Source: a virus. From it: DNA of 64,000 nt. Shown here one piece after another: positions 1-8,360 of this stretch. The position numbers were made by a program, and so were the translations under genes. The stretch spans positions 1-64,000 of IMG/VR virus record IMGVR_UViG_3300027839_000007; one strand, given 5' to 3'. The first letter of the stretch is position 1; each line of letters starts with the position of its first letter. Under the pieces are notes generated by a model. It saw only the letters and a program-made list of their open reading frames with translations. It was not told where the DNA came from and did not search any database.

Positions 1-1107
1 TTGCGAGCTATAGTGGAGAACGAATATGGGATCATCGACGCCCCACCGGCGTTCGGTAAATCTCACCTGATGGCGATGGTGGGCCTGCTTTTCCCGAAGG
101 CCAAGATTCATATCGTGACCAGGCGGAAGGATGTCGTTCAGCGTACCGTGCGGGCGTTGAGGCGGTTTCTTCCCAGCGTCGGGCAAGTCGGCGGCGGCAA
201 ACGGGAAGAGGCACGTGTTACCGTGTTCACGGCGGACTCGTTACACCACAGCAGCGGTGATTGTGACATCCTGCTGGCGGACGAGGTCCATGAGCTGATG
301 AGCCCGAAACACTCTGCAGCCATCTCTAAGATGTATACGCTGAGCAGAAATTACGGCCTGACAGCTACGCCCGAAGGCCGTGCAGACGGATCTGATGCCA
401 AGCTGGAATACCTGTTCGGACCGAAAATCTTTGAGATGTCGTGGGCTGAAGCTACTGAGCTTGGTCTTGTCGTTCCCATCCAAGTCATCTGGCTGCCGGT
501 TCAGGGTGCATCACCGTGCGCCGGAATGGAGGGAGTGCCTAAAAAGCGTCATGGGATATGGAGAAACGCGAATCGGAATGCGTTAATCGCCTCCGCCGTA
601 CGCTCCTACGCTGATGACGACCAAGTGCTGATATTGGTGGAAACCATAGAGCATGCGATCTATCTCTGGCAGGAGCTGCCGGAGTATGAGCTTTGCTACG
701 CCAGCATCGAAGCAGAAGATATCGAGCGCTACCAACGTAACGGAATGCTTCCAGAGGATTACGAGCCTGTCACCCCTGATCGACGAGAAGAGCTTCGAAT
801 GGGGTTCGAAGACAAGCTGTATAAGAAAGTGATTGCTACGGATGTGTGGTCGACTGGCGTGAGTTTTGAGCAGTTGGCTGTGCTGGTTAGGGCGGACGCC
901 CGGGGTAGTGAAATCCTTGATACCCAAGCGCCGGGACGTGTGGCGCGTATTCACGAGGAGTCAGGTAAGCAGAAAGGCATAGTAGTCGACTGCATGGATA
1001 ACTTTGATCGTACGCTCAAGAACAAGAGCCAGAAGCGTTATCGCAACTATGCCAAGAAGGGATGGGTGCAGATTAAGCTTTCGGCGCAGGAGGTAGCAGA
1101 TGTCTAA
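1..1107 (+). CDS. SF2 helicase, UvsW-like (5' end outside window)
   Basis: An ATP-dependent DNA/RNA unwinding enzyme of helicase superfamily 2, as phages use for fork remodelling and recombination. Visible motifs: P-loop APPAFGKS (residues 14-21), Walker B DEVH (94-97), motif III LTATP (120-124), and in the second RecA-like domain ATDVWSTGVSF and a motif VI region QAPGRVARIHE (about 309-319). The reading frame is open from base 1 and the P-loop comes only 14 residues in, so the N-terminus, including any Q motif, is probably cut by the window edge and the TTG at base 1 is unlikely to be the true start. The stop overlaps the next gene by 8 bases. Its position before the DnaB-like and primase genes fits a replication/recombination role. 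UvsW-like is an inference from motifs and context. Confidence 0.85.
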   Translation: MRAIVENEYGIIDAPPAFGKSHLMAMVGLLFPKAKIHIVTRRKDVVQRTVRALRRFLPSVGQVGGGKREEARVTVFTADSLHHSSGDCDILLADEVHELMSPKHSAAISKMYTLSRNYGLTATPEGRADGSDAKLEYLFGPKIFEMSWAEATELGLVVPIQVIWLPVQGASPCAGMEGVPKKRHGIWRNANRNALIASAVRSYADDDQVLILVETIEHAIYLWQELPEYELCYASIEAEDIERYQRNGMLPEDYEPVTPDRREELRMGFEDKLYKKVIATDVWSTGVSFEQLAVLVRADARGSEILDTQAPGRVARIHEESGKQKGIVVDCMDNFDRTLKNKSQKRYRNYAKKGWVQIKLSAQEVADV

Positions 1108-1447
1108 CACCAATGTCTCATACATGTACAGAGATGCGGATAACTGGAAATCGTACGCCGAAGTAGTCGTCGAAGGAGACGTCAGCTTCGAAGATATCGC
1201 TGATTACCTGGATGATGAAGCCTACTTTTGTCCTGCTGATGTAAGCCTGGGTCATCCGGGGGCGGATCAAAGTAATTTCCCGCACCCTGCGGCGGACCAT
1301 TGTTGGTGTGAACTCGACGTCGAGGATTTTGAAGAGACTGAGGTCGCTCCAACTGAGGGGCTTACATCAGAGAACTTCATCGAGGCTTTCAGGGAAGCGA
1401 GTGAGCGTGGTTGGCCCAGCCAGTTCGGAGCGGAATCGTACGTGTAA
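1100..1447 (+). CDS. Small acidic hypothetical protein
   Basis: 115 residues, not recognised. The ATG overlaps the helicase stop by 8 bases and has a good ribosome site (ggaggt) 6 bases upstream, so translation is probably coupled. The protein is acidic and rich in aromatic residues, with a CWCELD segment near residue 70 and no membrane segment. Its place between the helicase and DnaB-like genes suggests a role in DNA metabolism, but nothing in the sequence shows what. Confidence 0.75.
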   Translation: MSNTNVSYMYRDADNWKSYAEVVVEGDVSFEDIADYLDDEAYFCPADVSLGHPGADQSNFPHPAADHCWCELDVEDFEETEVAPTEGLTSENFIEAFREASERGWPSQFGAESYV

Positions 1448-1449
1448 CT

Positions 1450-2160
1450 ATGTCTGACATCGCAGCAGAACTGAACCAGCCCGAGGCGGAGTACCAGTCC
1501 GTAGCGCCGCCGGTCTCTAAGCTGGCTGCGTTGATACGCACCTTGTGGGTGCGCGAGTACCGTGCGTGGCAGTTTCAGACAAAGGGGATGCAATCCAATT
1601 ATGGTAACAGGCCTATTCCTAGTTGGGACGGCGGGGAAACTCCCAGCGGTCGCCGAGTTAAGAAGGCTATTTGGCCTAGCATCGCCAAGCACGTCGTTAG
1701 CGGTAAGATGAATCCCTACACTCTGATACCGCTGGTGTTCAGCACGTGGGAAGGTGGTAAGCCACCAATTCCTCCGTGGCTGATGAGTGATAACTTGGGG
1801 GCCAAGTACGCACAGCACACTGCTGAGCAGGCGCACCAGCTTCAAGTTGAGCTGAGCGTACAGCGGCAGCTCACCAAGCGCGAGGTGTTTCAGCTGCAGA
1901 ACGCTGAAGTGGATCCGTTGGATCTTTCGTCCGCGATGTACCGGACGTTGATAAGCACCCAGATGGCACTTACCCCGATGTTCCGGGTGTGCGCTGCTGC
2001 TCAGGTGGATTACCCCGAATGGACTACGCATTTTGAAGATGCGGCAACGTGGCAGTATCTGTTTGACAGGGACGCCTACGACACGGCATGGCAGGATTTC
2101 ATTCCTGTCGTCGTCAAGAATATAGCTGACAATCTTGATGCGGCGCTGCGCGCGTCGTGA
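1450..2160 (+). CDS. Hypothetical protein in replication operon
   Basis: 236 residues, no family recognised. I chose the ATG at 1450, two bases after the preceding stop; a TTG at 1411 is in frame but would overlap the upstream gene by 37 bases. The protein is soluble, rich in Trp and Gln, with a mainly helical central region (about 110-160) and no catalytic motif I can name. It is followed 21 bases later by the DnaB-like helicase gene. A helicase loader or helper is possible from position only. Confidence 0.7.
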   Translation: MSDIAAELNQPEAEYQSVAPPVSKLAALIRTLWVREYRAWQFQTKGMQSNYGNRPIPSWDGGETPSGRRVKKAIWPSIAKHVVSGKMNPYTLIPLVFSTWEGGKPPIPPWLMSDNLGAKYAQHTAEQAHQLQVELSVQRQLTKREVFQLQNAEVDPLDLSSAMYRTLISTQMALTPMFRVCAAAQVDYPEWTTHFEDAATWQYLFDRDAYDTAWQDFIPVVVKNIADNLDAALRAS

Positions 2161-2181
2161 TGCTACAAAACGGAGTTTGAA

Positions 2182-3855
2182 ATGGACAAGCAAAGACTGG
2201 ACCCAGGCTACGTGCAGGGTCGCGTTAATCCACGGATGCTGGAATCATTGATGGTGCGGATCTTGACGAATCCAATCCTTTTTCAGGAGGCGGCCAAGCT
2301 GCTCAAGCCAGAACACTTCAGTACCCAGGAGCTAGGGTTCGCGGCGATCTGGCGCGCAGCAATTATGCTCCATGAACGTGGTGGTGAATTGTCGTATACA
2401 TCCATGGTCGATGTGGTCGATAAGTTGATCAACGACGATCCCGAAGGCCTGTCCGGTGAAGAGTACGAAAACATCATGCGCGAGGATCCCAGCGACCCTG
2501 GCATGTTGTACTGGACGTTCGAGCGGGTGGTCCCTGGTAAGCTTGATCTGGACACCGGACGACAGCTGCTGCGCCAGTTTATGGAAGAGCGTACGGTGGC
2601 GGATGAGTTACGAAAGATATTCACACACATCAGTGGTACTCCATCAAACTTGATGGGGTTGCTTCAGCCAATTTCCGATCAGCTGAATAAGATCGGCAGT
2701 GTGTCACATAACCCAGTCAAAGCCGGTATACCGGACGACTGGACACCAAAACCAACGCGATCGTTTACCACGGGGCTCGAATTCCTGGATCGGTACATGG
2801 ATGGGGGTCACGCGCCGGGAGAAGTGAATGGTGTGATTGCTCCGCTAGGCAGCGGTAAAACCACGTTAGCTATACATCTCTGCGTCGAGGCAATGAAGAG
2901 TGAGATGATGATAGCGGCAGAAGAGGGGAGATCACCCCGGCAGGTTTATTTGGTCAGCTATGAGCAGACTGAGGAGTATATCCGCCAGCGTATGCTTTCT
3001 TGCGCGGCGAGTATTGCTCTCGACACTGTCAAGAACATGACTGATCCGGAAACCGACCTGAGTCGACGTGGTGACTACAAGCCGTACGAAGAAGAACGAT
3101 TTGCGAATCGTACGAGAGAAGAACGTATGGCGGACCCGGAGCCCAAGGGCGAGTACGAGCGATACGTGGACGCACGCCCTATGCTCAATAAGTGCATGCG
3201 TATTGTGGACTTTTGTCAGCAAGGCGGGCAACCTGGTGATATCGGCTCTGGATTCGTGGAAGAGATTGTGGCAGCGGTGGCCCGTGACGGTCGAGAGACA
3301 GATTCAAGACCGGCGTTAGTCGTCGTGGATTACGTGTATGCCGCGTGCATGCGGCGCATCGGGGACAGCCTCGGTGATGTTACTAACCTGCGGCACCTGG
3401 TCACCATGTTTCCCGATGAGATCAAGCGTAAGATCGCCGAGAAGTACGATATTCCGGTATGGGTTATGCATCAGTTCTCTGGCGAGGCTAACGAGAAGTC
3501 CCCCGCTAAGCTGTTACATCATTCGCAAGCTAGTGAGTCCAAGTCGTTCGCGATGTACTTATCGTTCTGTGTGTGCTTTGGAAATCGTGACCCGGTAAAT
3601 CACTGTCTGCGGATGCAGGTCACCAAGCGGCGGCGAGCGGGTGACCCGCAGCCACCTATGCTGCTCAGGATAGCTGGTGACATGGTGAAAATTGTGTCGG
3701 CAGAGGCTACACACAGAGTGGATAAGCAGACTGGTTCCATTCTGGCAAAGGAAGTTGCGGATCGTTTTCAGGGCACTACCGACGCCCCCGCACAAGGTCA
3801 GGTACGGAGTTATCGTCAGTACTCAACAGATGGAACGGACTTTCATGGGATTTGA
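2182..3855 (+). CDS. DnaB-like replicative helicase
   Basis: 557 residues, somewhat longer than typical DnaB. It would unwind DNA ahead of the phage replisome as a hexamer. The N-terminal part (about 10-90) resembles the DnaB primase-interaction domain (LLKPEHFSTQELGFAAIW). The RecA-like ATPase domain starts near 195 (TTGLEFLDRYMDGG), with P-loop APLGSGKTT around 218-227, Walker B as LVVVDY near 378-383, and a later PVWVMHQFS segment matching the family's motif that follows Walker B. A charged stretch at about 290-330 separates strands and looks like an insertion. Start ATG 2182 has ggag at suitable spacing. The stop overlaps the primase start (TGATG), placing helicase and primase in one coupled unit. 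Confidence 0.88.
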   Translation: MDKQRLDPGYVQGRVNPRMLESLMVRILTNPILFQEAAKLLKPEHFSTQELGFAAIWRAAIMLHERGGELSYTSMVDVVDKLINDDPEGLSGEEYENIMREDPSDPGMLYWTFERVVPGKLDLDTGRQLLRQFMEERTVADELRKIFTHISGTPSNLMGLLQPISDQLNKIGSVSHNPVKAGIPDDWTPKPTRSFTTGLEFLDRYMDGGHAPGEVNGVIAPLGSGKTTLAIHLCVEAMKSEMMIAAEEGRSPRQVYLVSYEQTEEYIRQRMLSCAASIALDTVKNMTDPETDLSRRGDYKPYEEERFANRTREERMADPEPKGEYERYVDARPMLNKCMRIVDFCQQGGQPGDIGSGFVEEIVAAVARDGRETDSRPALVVVDYVYAACMRRIGDSLGDVTNLRHLVTMFPDEIKRKIAEKYDIPVWVMHQFSGEANEKSPAKLLHHSQASESKSFAMYLSFCVCFGNRDPVNHCLRMQVTKRRRAGDPQPPMLLRIAGDMVKIVSAEATHRVDKQTGSILAKEVADRFQGTTDAPAQGQVRSYRQYSTDGTDFHGI

Positions 3856-5006
3856 TGATGGACAGCACGGTGAAGCCGTTAAACCCAACTCTCTACGAGA
3901 GGTTAACGCGAGAGTTCGGGTTGGTAATGGTTGCCAATCAGGGAGAGGCCTACATTCCCTCGTTGCGCTCCATGAGCATTCGAGAAGGAGAGCGTAACGC
4001 ACCAGCCGTAGCTTACGGTGAGTACTACCGCGTGTGTTGCCCCTTCTGCAATGACGCGCGGCATCGTCTTTGGGTGAATCATCGATTCGGCGTATACGAT
4101 GAGGTCCAACGGAGTAAGAATCTGCATCTCGCCATTTGTTACAACGAGGGCTGCATCAGTTCCGCTGCGCGCAGGCACCAGTTCGAGAACATGGTGTATC
4201 GCGGAATCAACTGGAGACGTCGGCGGGATACCATGGTGCACGCCGGTGGCGAAGAGGTGCCCATTTCGCTGTCTGCAGTAGACCCTCCCGGGTCAGTGAT
4301 ACGTCTGCGTGATCTGCCGAGCCAGCACGCCGCGATCCTTTATCTGGAGGAGCGTGGTTACGACATCAACGAGCTGGATAGCGTTTTCAATATCTCGTAC
4401 TGCGAGGTGGCGCGGCCTGAATACCCCACCGCTACCAACCGGATAGTGGCGCCGGTGCATCTGCACGGCGAGCTGGTAGGCTGGCAGTGTAGGTACATCG
4501 GGGATGCCAACTGGAACTACACCGGCATACCCAAGTACTACACGCGACCAAAGATGCCCAAGCGACGGATTCTGTACAACTACGATGTTGCGTCACGGCA
4601 TTACCCCGTTGTGCTGGTCGAGGGTGCTACAGACGTATGGTCAGTTGGTCCGCAGGCCGTGGCTGTTTTTGGGAAGAGTTTGCATGAGATGCAAGCCCGG
4701 TTGATGGCGGAAACCTGGTCGGGTGGTGTCGCCGTGATCATGTTCGATGGCGATGCATCTAAAGAGATTGATGCCGTTACCGCGCGGTTATTGCCCGTCA
4801 TGTCTGGTGGTGTCGTGCCGGTACAACTTCCGGCGGGTAAAGACCCCGCAGATTTTGACCGAGATACCCTTTGGGAAATTATTCACAACTCAGCGCGCGA
4901 GCGTGGAGTACAACTTCGAGTAGAGGCAAATGCAACCGACGTTTCCCATGTTGGACGCGGAGTTTCGGCAACTGCTGTTGGCCGACGACGTCGACGGGCT
5001 TTTTGA
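3855..5006 (+). CDS. DnaG-like primase with zinc finger and TOPRIM domain
   Basis: 383 residues. It would make RNA primers for phage DNA synthesis. An N-terminal cysteine cluster (CCPFC near residue 60, CYNEGC near 95) matches a primase zinc-binding domain. The TOPRIM domain shows VVLVEGATD (about 251-259), IMFDGDAS (about 295-302) and GKDPADF (about 328-334), the family's catalytic Glu and DxD elements. It is shorter than cellular DnaG, as for phage primases, with no obvious helicase-binding domain. Start: ATG 3855 overlaps the helicase stop (TGATG); ATG 3858 is equally possible, and an in-frame TTG lies at 3852. The 3' end overlaps the polymerase gene by 77 bases, and the C-terminal Arg-rich tail is encoded there. 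Confidence 0.85.
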   Translation: MMDSTVKPLNPTLYERLTREFGLVMVANQGEAYIPSLRSMSIREGERNAPAVAYGEYYRVCCPFCNDARHRLWVNHRFGVYDEVQRSKNLHLAICYNEGCISSAARRHQFENMVYRGINWRRRRDTMVHAGGEEVPISLSAVDPPGSVIRLRDLPSQHAAILYLEERGYDINELDSVFNISYCEVARPEYPTATNRIVAPVHLHGELVGWQCRYIGDANWNYTGIPKYYTRPKMPKRRILYNYDVASRHYPVVLVEGATDVWSVGPQAVAVFGKSLHEMQARLMAETWSGGVAVIMFDGDASKEIDAVTARLLPVMSGGVVPVQLPAGKDPADFDRDTLWEIIHNSARERGVQLRVEANATDVSHVGRGVSATAVGRRRRRAF

Positions 5007-8000
5007 CGAATACCCATTGTACGCGTTAAACAGCCCTGGGATGCCGCTCCCTGGTCCTGACTTTATTGCTGCATCGCAGAGTCTCGGAGATCCCGAGCCT
5101 GCGTACACAAAAGGACGGGTCAGTGAACGTAGTATCACGAACCCGGGCAAATACCTGAAATACCTGTACTGGCGGGCGCTGTATGACAGTCAGTTCGCGC
5201 TGACGGTGTCGCACAAGGGTCAGCAGCACGTTGTTGATTTTGTAGTGGGGCATCCATGGGGGCAGGAGGCGAGCGGGCCGGTGGCGCTCTCAGAGCACTA
5301 CCCGAAGGTGATGGTTATCGGTAAGCAGCCGAGCGTTAATGCAATCAGCTGGCCCACGGGCAGGCGTAACTTCGTTGGCCCCATCAGTGAGCCGCTCTAC
5401 AAGGCTGTTGGTGAAGCAGGAATACCTGAATCAGAAGCTTCCGAGTGGTACATGACTAACGTGGTACGCCATGTCAGTCCGCGGGCCAGCAGCGGGGCAC
5501 TGCCTGCTGCGTGGGTTAAAAACTGTGAGATCATTCTGCAGCAGGAGCTGCGACTGACACGTCCAGATTACATCCTGTGTCTTGGCAGCGAAGCGAGTAA
5601 GTGCCTGCTTGGGCGCGGGTACGGCGTCGAGGCCATGAAGGGGCGGGTGATGGACTATGAGTTCCCAACCCACGAGCTGGGCGCAACACCGGAACACCAC
5701 ACTGCGCGTGTCATGACCGCGGTACACCCTGCTGCCGTGCATCACACTCCTGAAAGGTACGATGAACTGCTGGGCACGATCAGGCAATTTTACTCACTGG
5801 CGCACGGGCAGCCGATTGGTTTCGCCGAAGATGATATCGAGCATCACGTTGTGTACAAGGAGCGCGAGCTAGCTCGTCTCGTGGATGAAGCGTTAGCTGA
5901 CCCGAGTGGTGACGTGATCGCGGTCGATGCCGAGTGGCATGGTGATTACCCGTGGGAGCCCAACTCCTACTTGCGTACCGTTCAGTGGTCACACCGGTCA
6001 AAGTTTGCCGTGTGTGTCGTGCTGAATCATGCAGGCGGGGAATCAGCCTTTGTGCCGTCAATTGATGCCGCGGCACGTCAGCTCAGCCGCTTGTTTGCTC
6101 GACCTGGCGTGAAGGTCGGTGGTCATTTCTTCAGGTCGGATCTCCCATGGCTCAGACACAAGCTGGGGCTGGATCTACGTGAGCAATATGCTGATGGCTT
6201 TGACACATCGTTGATGTGCCACGCACTACACGAGACAACCAGGTTCAAACTGGAAGAGCAGGCTGTTCGACGTACTGGGTGTCCTCGGTACGACACGGAG
6301 CTGGAGCAGTGGAAGACTGATTACTGTAAACAGAATGGGATAACCGCCAAGGACATGGAGGGATACGGTGAGTGTCCTGCAGAGGTTTTGCATCCGTACG
6401 CTAACTACGACGCAGACGTCACCAGGCGCCTGTACTCCGTCTTCGACGAGGAGCTGAACTCTGATGAGTTCGGTAATGACTGCAGAGATGCTTATGCCAC
6501 TAGTCACAAGGCATCGCTGGCTTTCCTTGAGATGGAGCAAAGTGGGCTGCTCGTAGACATGGAACGGGCAGAGCACTTGATCAGGTTGTTCAGTGAAGCA
6601 AAATCTCGTGAAGTGGAGTCGTTGCGGGCAGAGCTTGGGTGGGCTGAGTTCAATCCTGCGTCATCGCATCATTGTCGCGCTGTCCTGTTCGGAGATCGGC
6701 ACGCGTTCAAGATGTTACCCGACGGCACGCAGCAGTTGATGCGCCCTGACGGCGTTGTGACGCTCAATCTGCAGCCCATCACTAGCACGGGCGCACGTCC
6801 ACAGAGCTGGGACGACATTTGTACCCGGAACGAGGAGCACCTGCACACCCCATCAACCAACCGTGAGACCTTGGGTATCCTGGGCCAGCAGCATCCGATT
6901 GCTGCGCAGATCCGGGACATTCGGTTCTTGGACCAGGTATTGAAAACCACCTTGCGACATTCCGTGGTGGACGAGCAAGGTTTGCCCGAGCTCGACGATG
7001 ATGGGGACAAGATTTACAAGCAGGGTCTTCTGTCCCACGTCAGCAGCGACGGGCGTATCCACACGCACCTGATGCAGATCTTGGAGACTGGGCGAGCGTC
7101 TTCGGCACGCCCCAATCTTCAGAACATAAGCAAACGGCGTGAAGACGATTACCGCCGCATCATAGGTGAGCGGTACGAGTATCCAATCCGGAGTATCTTT
7201 GCGGCCAGTCCTGGTCACTTGCTGGTGGAGGCTGATTATACGGGAGCCGAACTGGCTGCGATCATGTGGTTGGCTGATGACCCCACTGGCATCGAACATG
7301 TACGCAGGAACATGCTTCCTGAGGTCCATGACGACCACTATGACATCCATTCCCAGGCAGCAGTCCGTGCGTTTCGCCTGGACTGCCTGCCAACCAAGAG
7401 CGGACTCAAGGATGCTGGGGTTTCCGGTATGCGGGTTGCGGCGAAGAACGTGAACTTCGGGATACCATACGGACGTGGCGCAGCTGCAATCGCGCGGCAG
7501 TGTCGTGAAGAGGGCGTGGATATCGTCGAATCTGAAGCGCAGCTACTGATCAACAATTACTTTGAGACATATCCCGGCGTCGAAGGATTCTTATCCAAAT
7601 GCCGCGAGCGTGCCACGGATCAGAGGTGGTTGCGTAATGCCTTTGGGCGGTACAGGCGCTTCTATGAGATTTCTCCGGATCTCCGTTCCAAGGTCGGCGA
7701 GGCAGAACGGCAGGCGCAGAACTTCCCGATTCAGTCCCTTGTGGCTGACGCAATGAGTCTTGCGCTGCACAATCTCTACGAGTATCGCAAGCACCATGAT
7801 GTTGATTACCGGATCGTGTTGCAGATTCATGATGCCGTCCTTCTTGAAGTGCCGTATCGGCACATGCAGGAAGTGTGTGAAGTCGTATTGCCCAAGTGCA
7901 TGACCGAAGATGTCCCGGTATATCCGAATGACATCGATGGCACGCTTTGGCAGGAAGGGCAACCAGGTCCGTACTACCTATCCACTGATGTAGATGTATG

Positions 8001-8064
8001 TCGTTACTGGGGTCAGACCCTGAGTCCGGCCGAGGTGGCGCAGTTCATAGAGGAGGAAGAGTGA
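4930..8064 (+). CDS. Fused uracil-DNA glycosylase, 3'-5' exonuclease and family A DNA polymerase
   Basis: 1044 residues, replicative polymerase candidate. The N-terminal part (about 120-290) resembles the uracil-DNA glycosylase superfamily: VMVIGKQPS, GRRNFVG, PDYILCLGSEAS and VHPAAVHH. The exonuclease domain (about 325-500) has Exo I as VDAEWHG, Exo II near GGHFFRSDLPWL and Exo III as YANYDADVTRRLY. Polymerase motifs follow: A as LVEADYTGAELA (about 764-775), B as RVAAKNVNFGIPYG (about 835-848), C as LQIHDAVLLE (about 963-972). Motif C reads HDA where HDE is usual, so the second acidic residue is missing. The start ATG lies inside the primase gene; no earlier in-frame ATG was seen. The fusion could let the replisome sense or remove uracil, which is inference. 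Confidence 0.9.
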   Translation: MQPTFPMLDAEFRQLLLADDVDGLFDEYPLYALNSPGMPLPGPDFIAASQSLGDPEPAYTKGRVSERSITNPGKYLKYLYWRALYDSQFALTVSHKGQQHVVDFVVGHPWGQEASGPVALSEHYPKVMVIGKQPSVNAISWPTGRRNFVGPISEPLYKAVGEAGIPESEASEWYMTNVVRHVSPRASSGALPAAWVKNCEIILQQELRLTRPDYILCLGSEASKCLLGRGYGVEAMKGRVMDYEFPTHELGATPEHHTARVMTAVHPAAVHHTPERYDELLGTIRQFYSLAHGQPIGFAEDDIEHHVVYKERELARLVDEALADPSGDVIAVDAEWHGDYPWEPNSYLRTVQWSHRSKFAVCVVLNHAGGESAFVPSIDAAARQLSRLFARPGVKVGGHFFRSDLPWLRHKLGLDLREQYADGFDTSLMCHALHETTRFKLEEQAVRRTGCPRYDTELEQWKTDYCKQNGITAKDMEGYGECPAEVLHPYANYDADVTRRLYSVFDEELNSDEFGNDCRDAYATSHKASLAFLEMEQSGLLVDMERAEHLIRLFSEAKSREVESLRAELGWAEFNPASSHHCRAVLFGDRHAFKMLPDGTQQLMRPDGVVTLNLQPITSTGARPQSWDDICTRNEEHLHTPSTNRETLGILGQQHPIAAQIRDIRFLDQVLKTTLRHSVVDEQGLPELDDDGDKIYKQGLLSHVSSDGRIHTHLMQILETGRASSARPNLQNISKRREDDYRRIIGERYEYPIRSIFAASPGHLLVEADYTGAELAAIMWLADDPTGIEHVRRNMLPEVHDDHYDIHSQAAVRAFRLDCLPTKSGLKDAGVSGMRVAAKNVNFGIPYGRGAAAIARQCREEGVDIVESEAQLLINNYFETYPGVEGFLSKCRERATDQRWLRNAFGRYRRFYEISPDLRSKVGEAERQAQNFPIQSLVADAMSLALHNLYEYRKHHDVDYRIVLQIHDAVLLEVPYRHMQEVCEVVLPKCMTEDVPVYPNDIDGTLWQEGQPGPYYLSTDVDVCRYWGQTLSPAEVAQFIEEEE

Positions 8065-8252
8065 TGGCTACTAGCAAAGCTCCATCACTGCCGGAGGATC
8101 CAACCCGCGACGACCGGATATTGCTCTATGGAGAGCGCGCAGACGGCAACTGCGACATATTCACCGGTGAGCCGCGTGATGTGCCTGATAACGCTGAGGA
8201 CCGTATGCGCAAGGCGCATCAACTCAGAAAGGTGAAGAGAAAAGCATCTTGA
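8064..8252 (+). CDS. Small charged hypothetical protein
   Basis: 62 residues, not recognised. The ATG at 8064 overlaps the polymerase stop (TGATG) and follows a strong aggaggaag ribosome site, so the start is clear and translation coupled. The protein is hydrophilic with a basic C-terminus (KVKRKAS) and no membrane segment. It ends the first replication operon; a sigma70-type promoter follows. Confidence 0.7.
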   Translation: MATSKAPSLPEDPTRDDRILLYGERADGNCDIFTGEPRDVPDNAEDRMRKAHQLRKVKRKAS

Positions 8253-8270
8253 TTTGTTTGCACTGTGTTG

Positions 8271-8299
8271 TTGAATTCAGCTCATACCTGAACTATAAT
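8271..8299 (+). promoter_or_regulatory. Sigma70-type promoter
   Basis: TTGAAT (8271-8276), 17-base spacer, TATAAT (8294-8299). It lies in the 108-base gap between the small gene ending at 8252 and the gene starting at 8361, giving a leader of roughly 55 bases. This is the best host-type promoter I see in the window and suggests early transcription by host RNA polymerase. The transcript would end at the hairpin at 9780-9826, making the next gene monocistronic. Confidence 0.7.
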
Positions 8300-8360
8300 G
8301 GGTTCTTCAGCAATGTAAGCAAGAAATCGTTTTTTCGGAAAATTGAAAAAGGAAGCGACC

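Noticed and set aside
1267-2193. Minus-strand frame of 308 codons
   Set aside because: Shadow of two + strand genes in the replication operon; no start signal and no domain.
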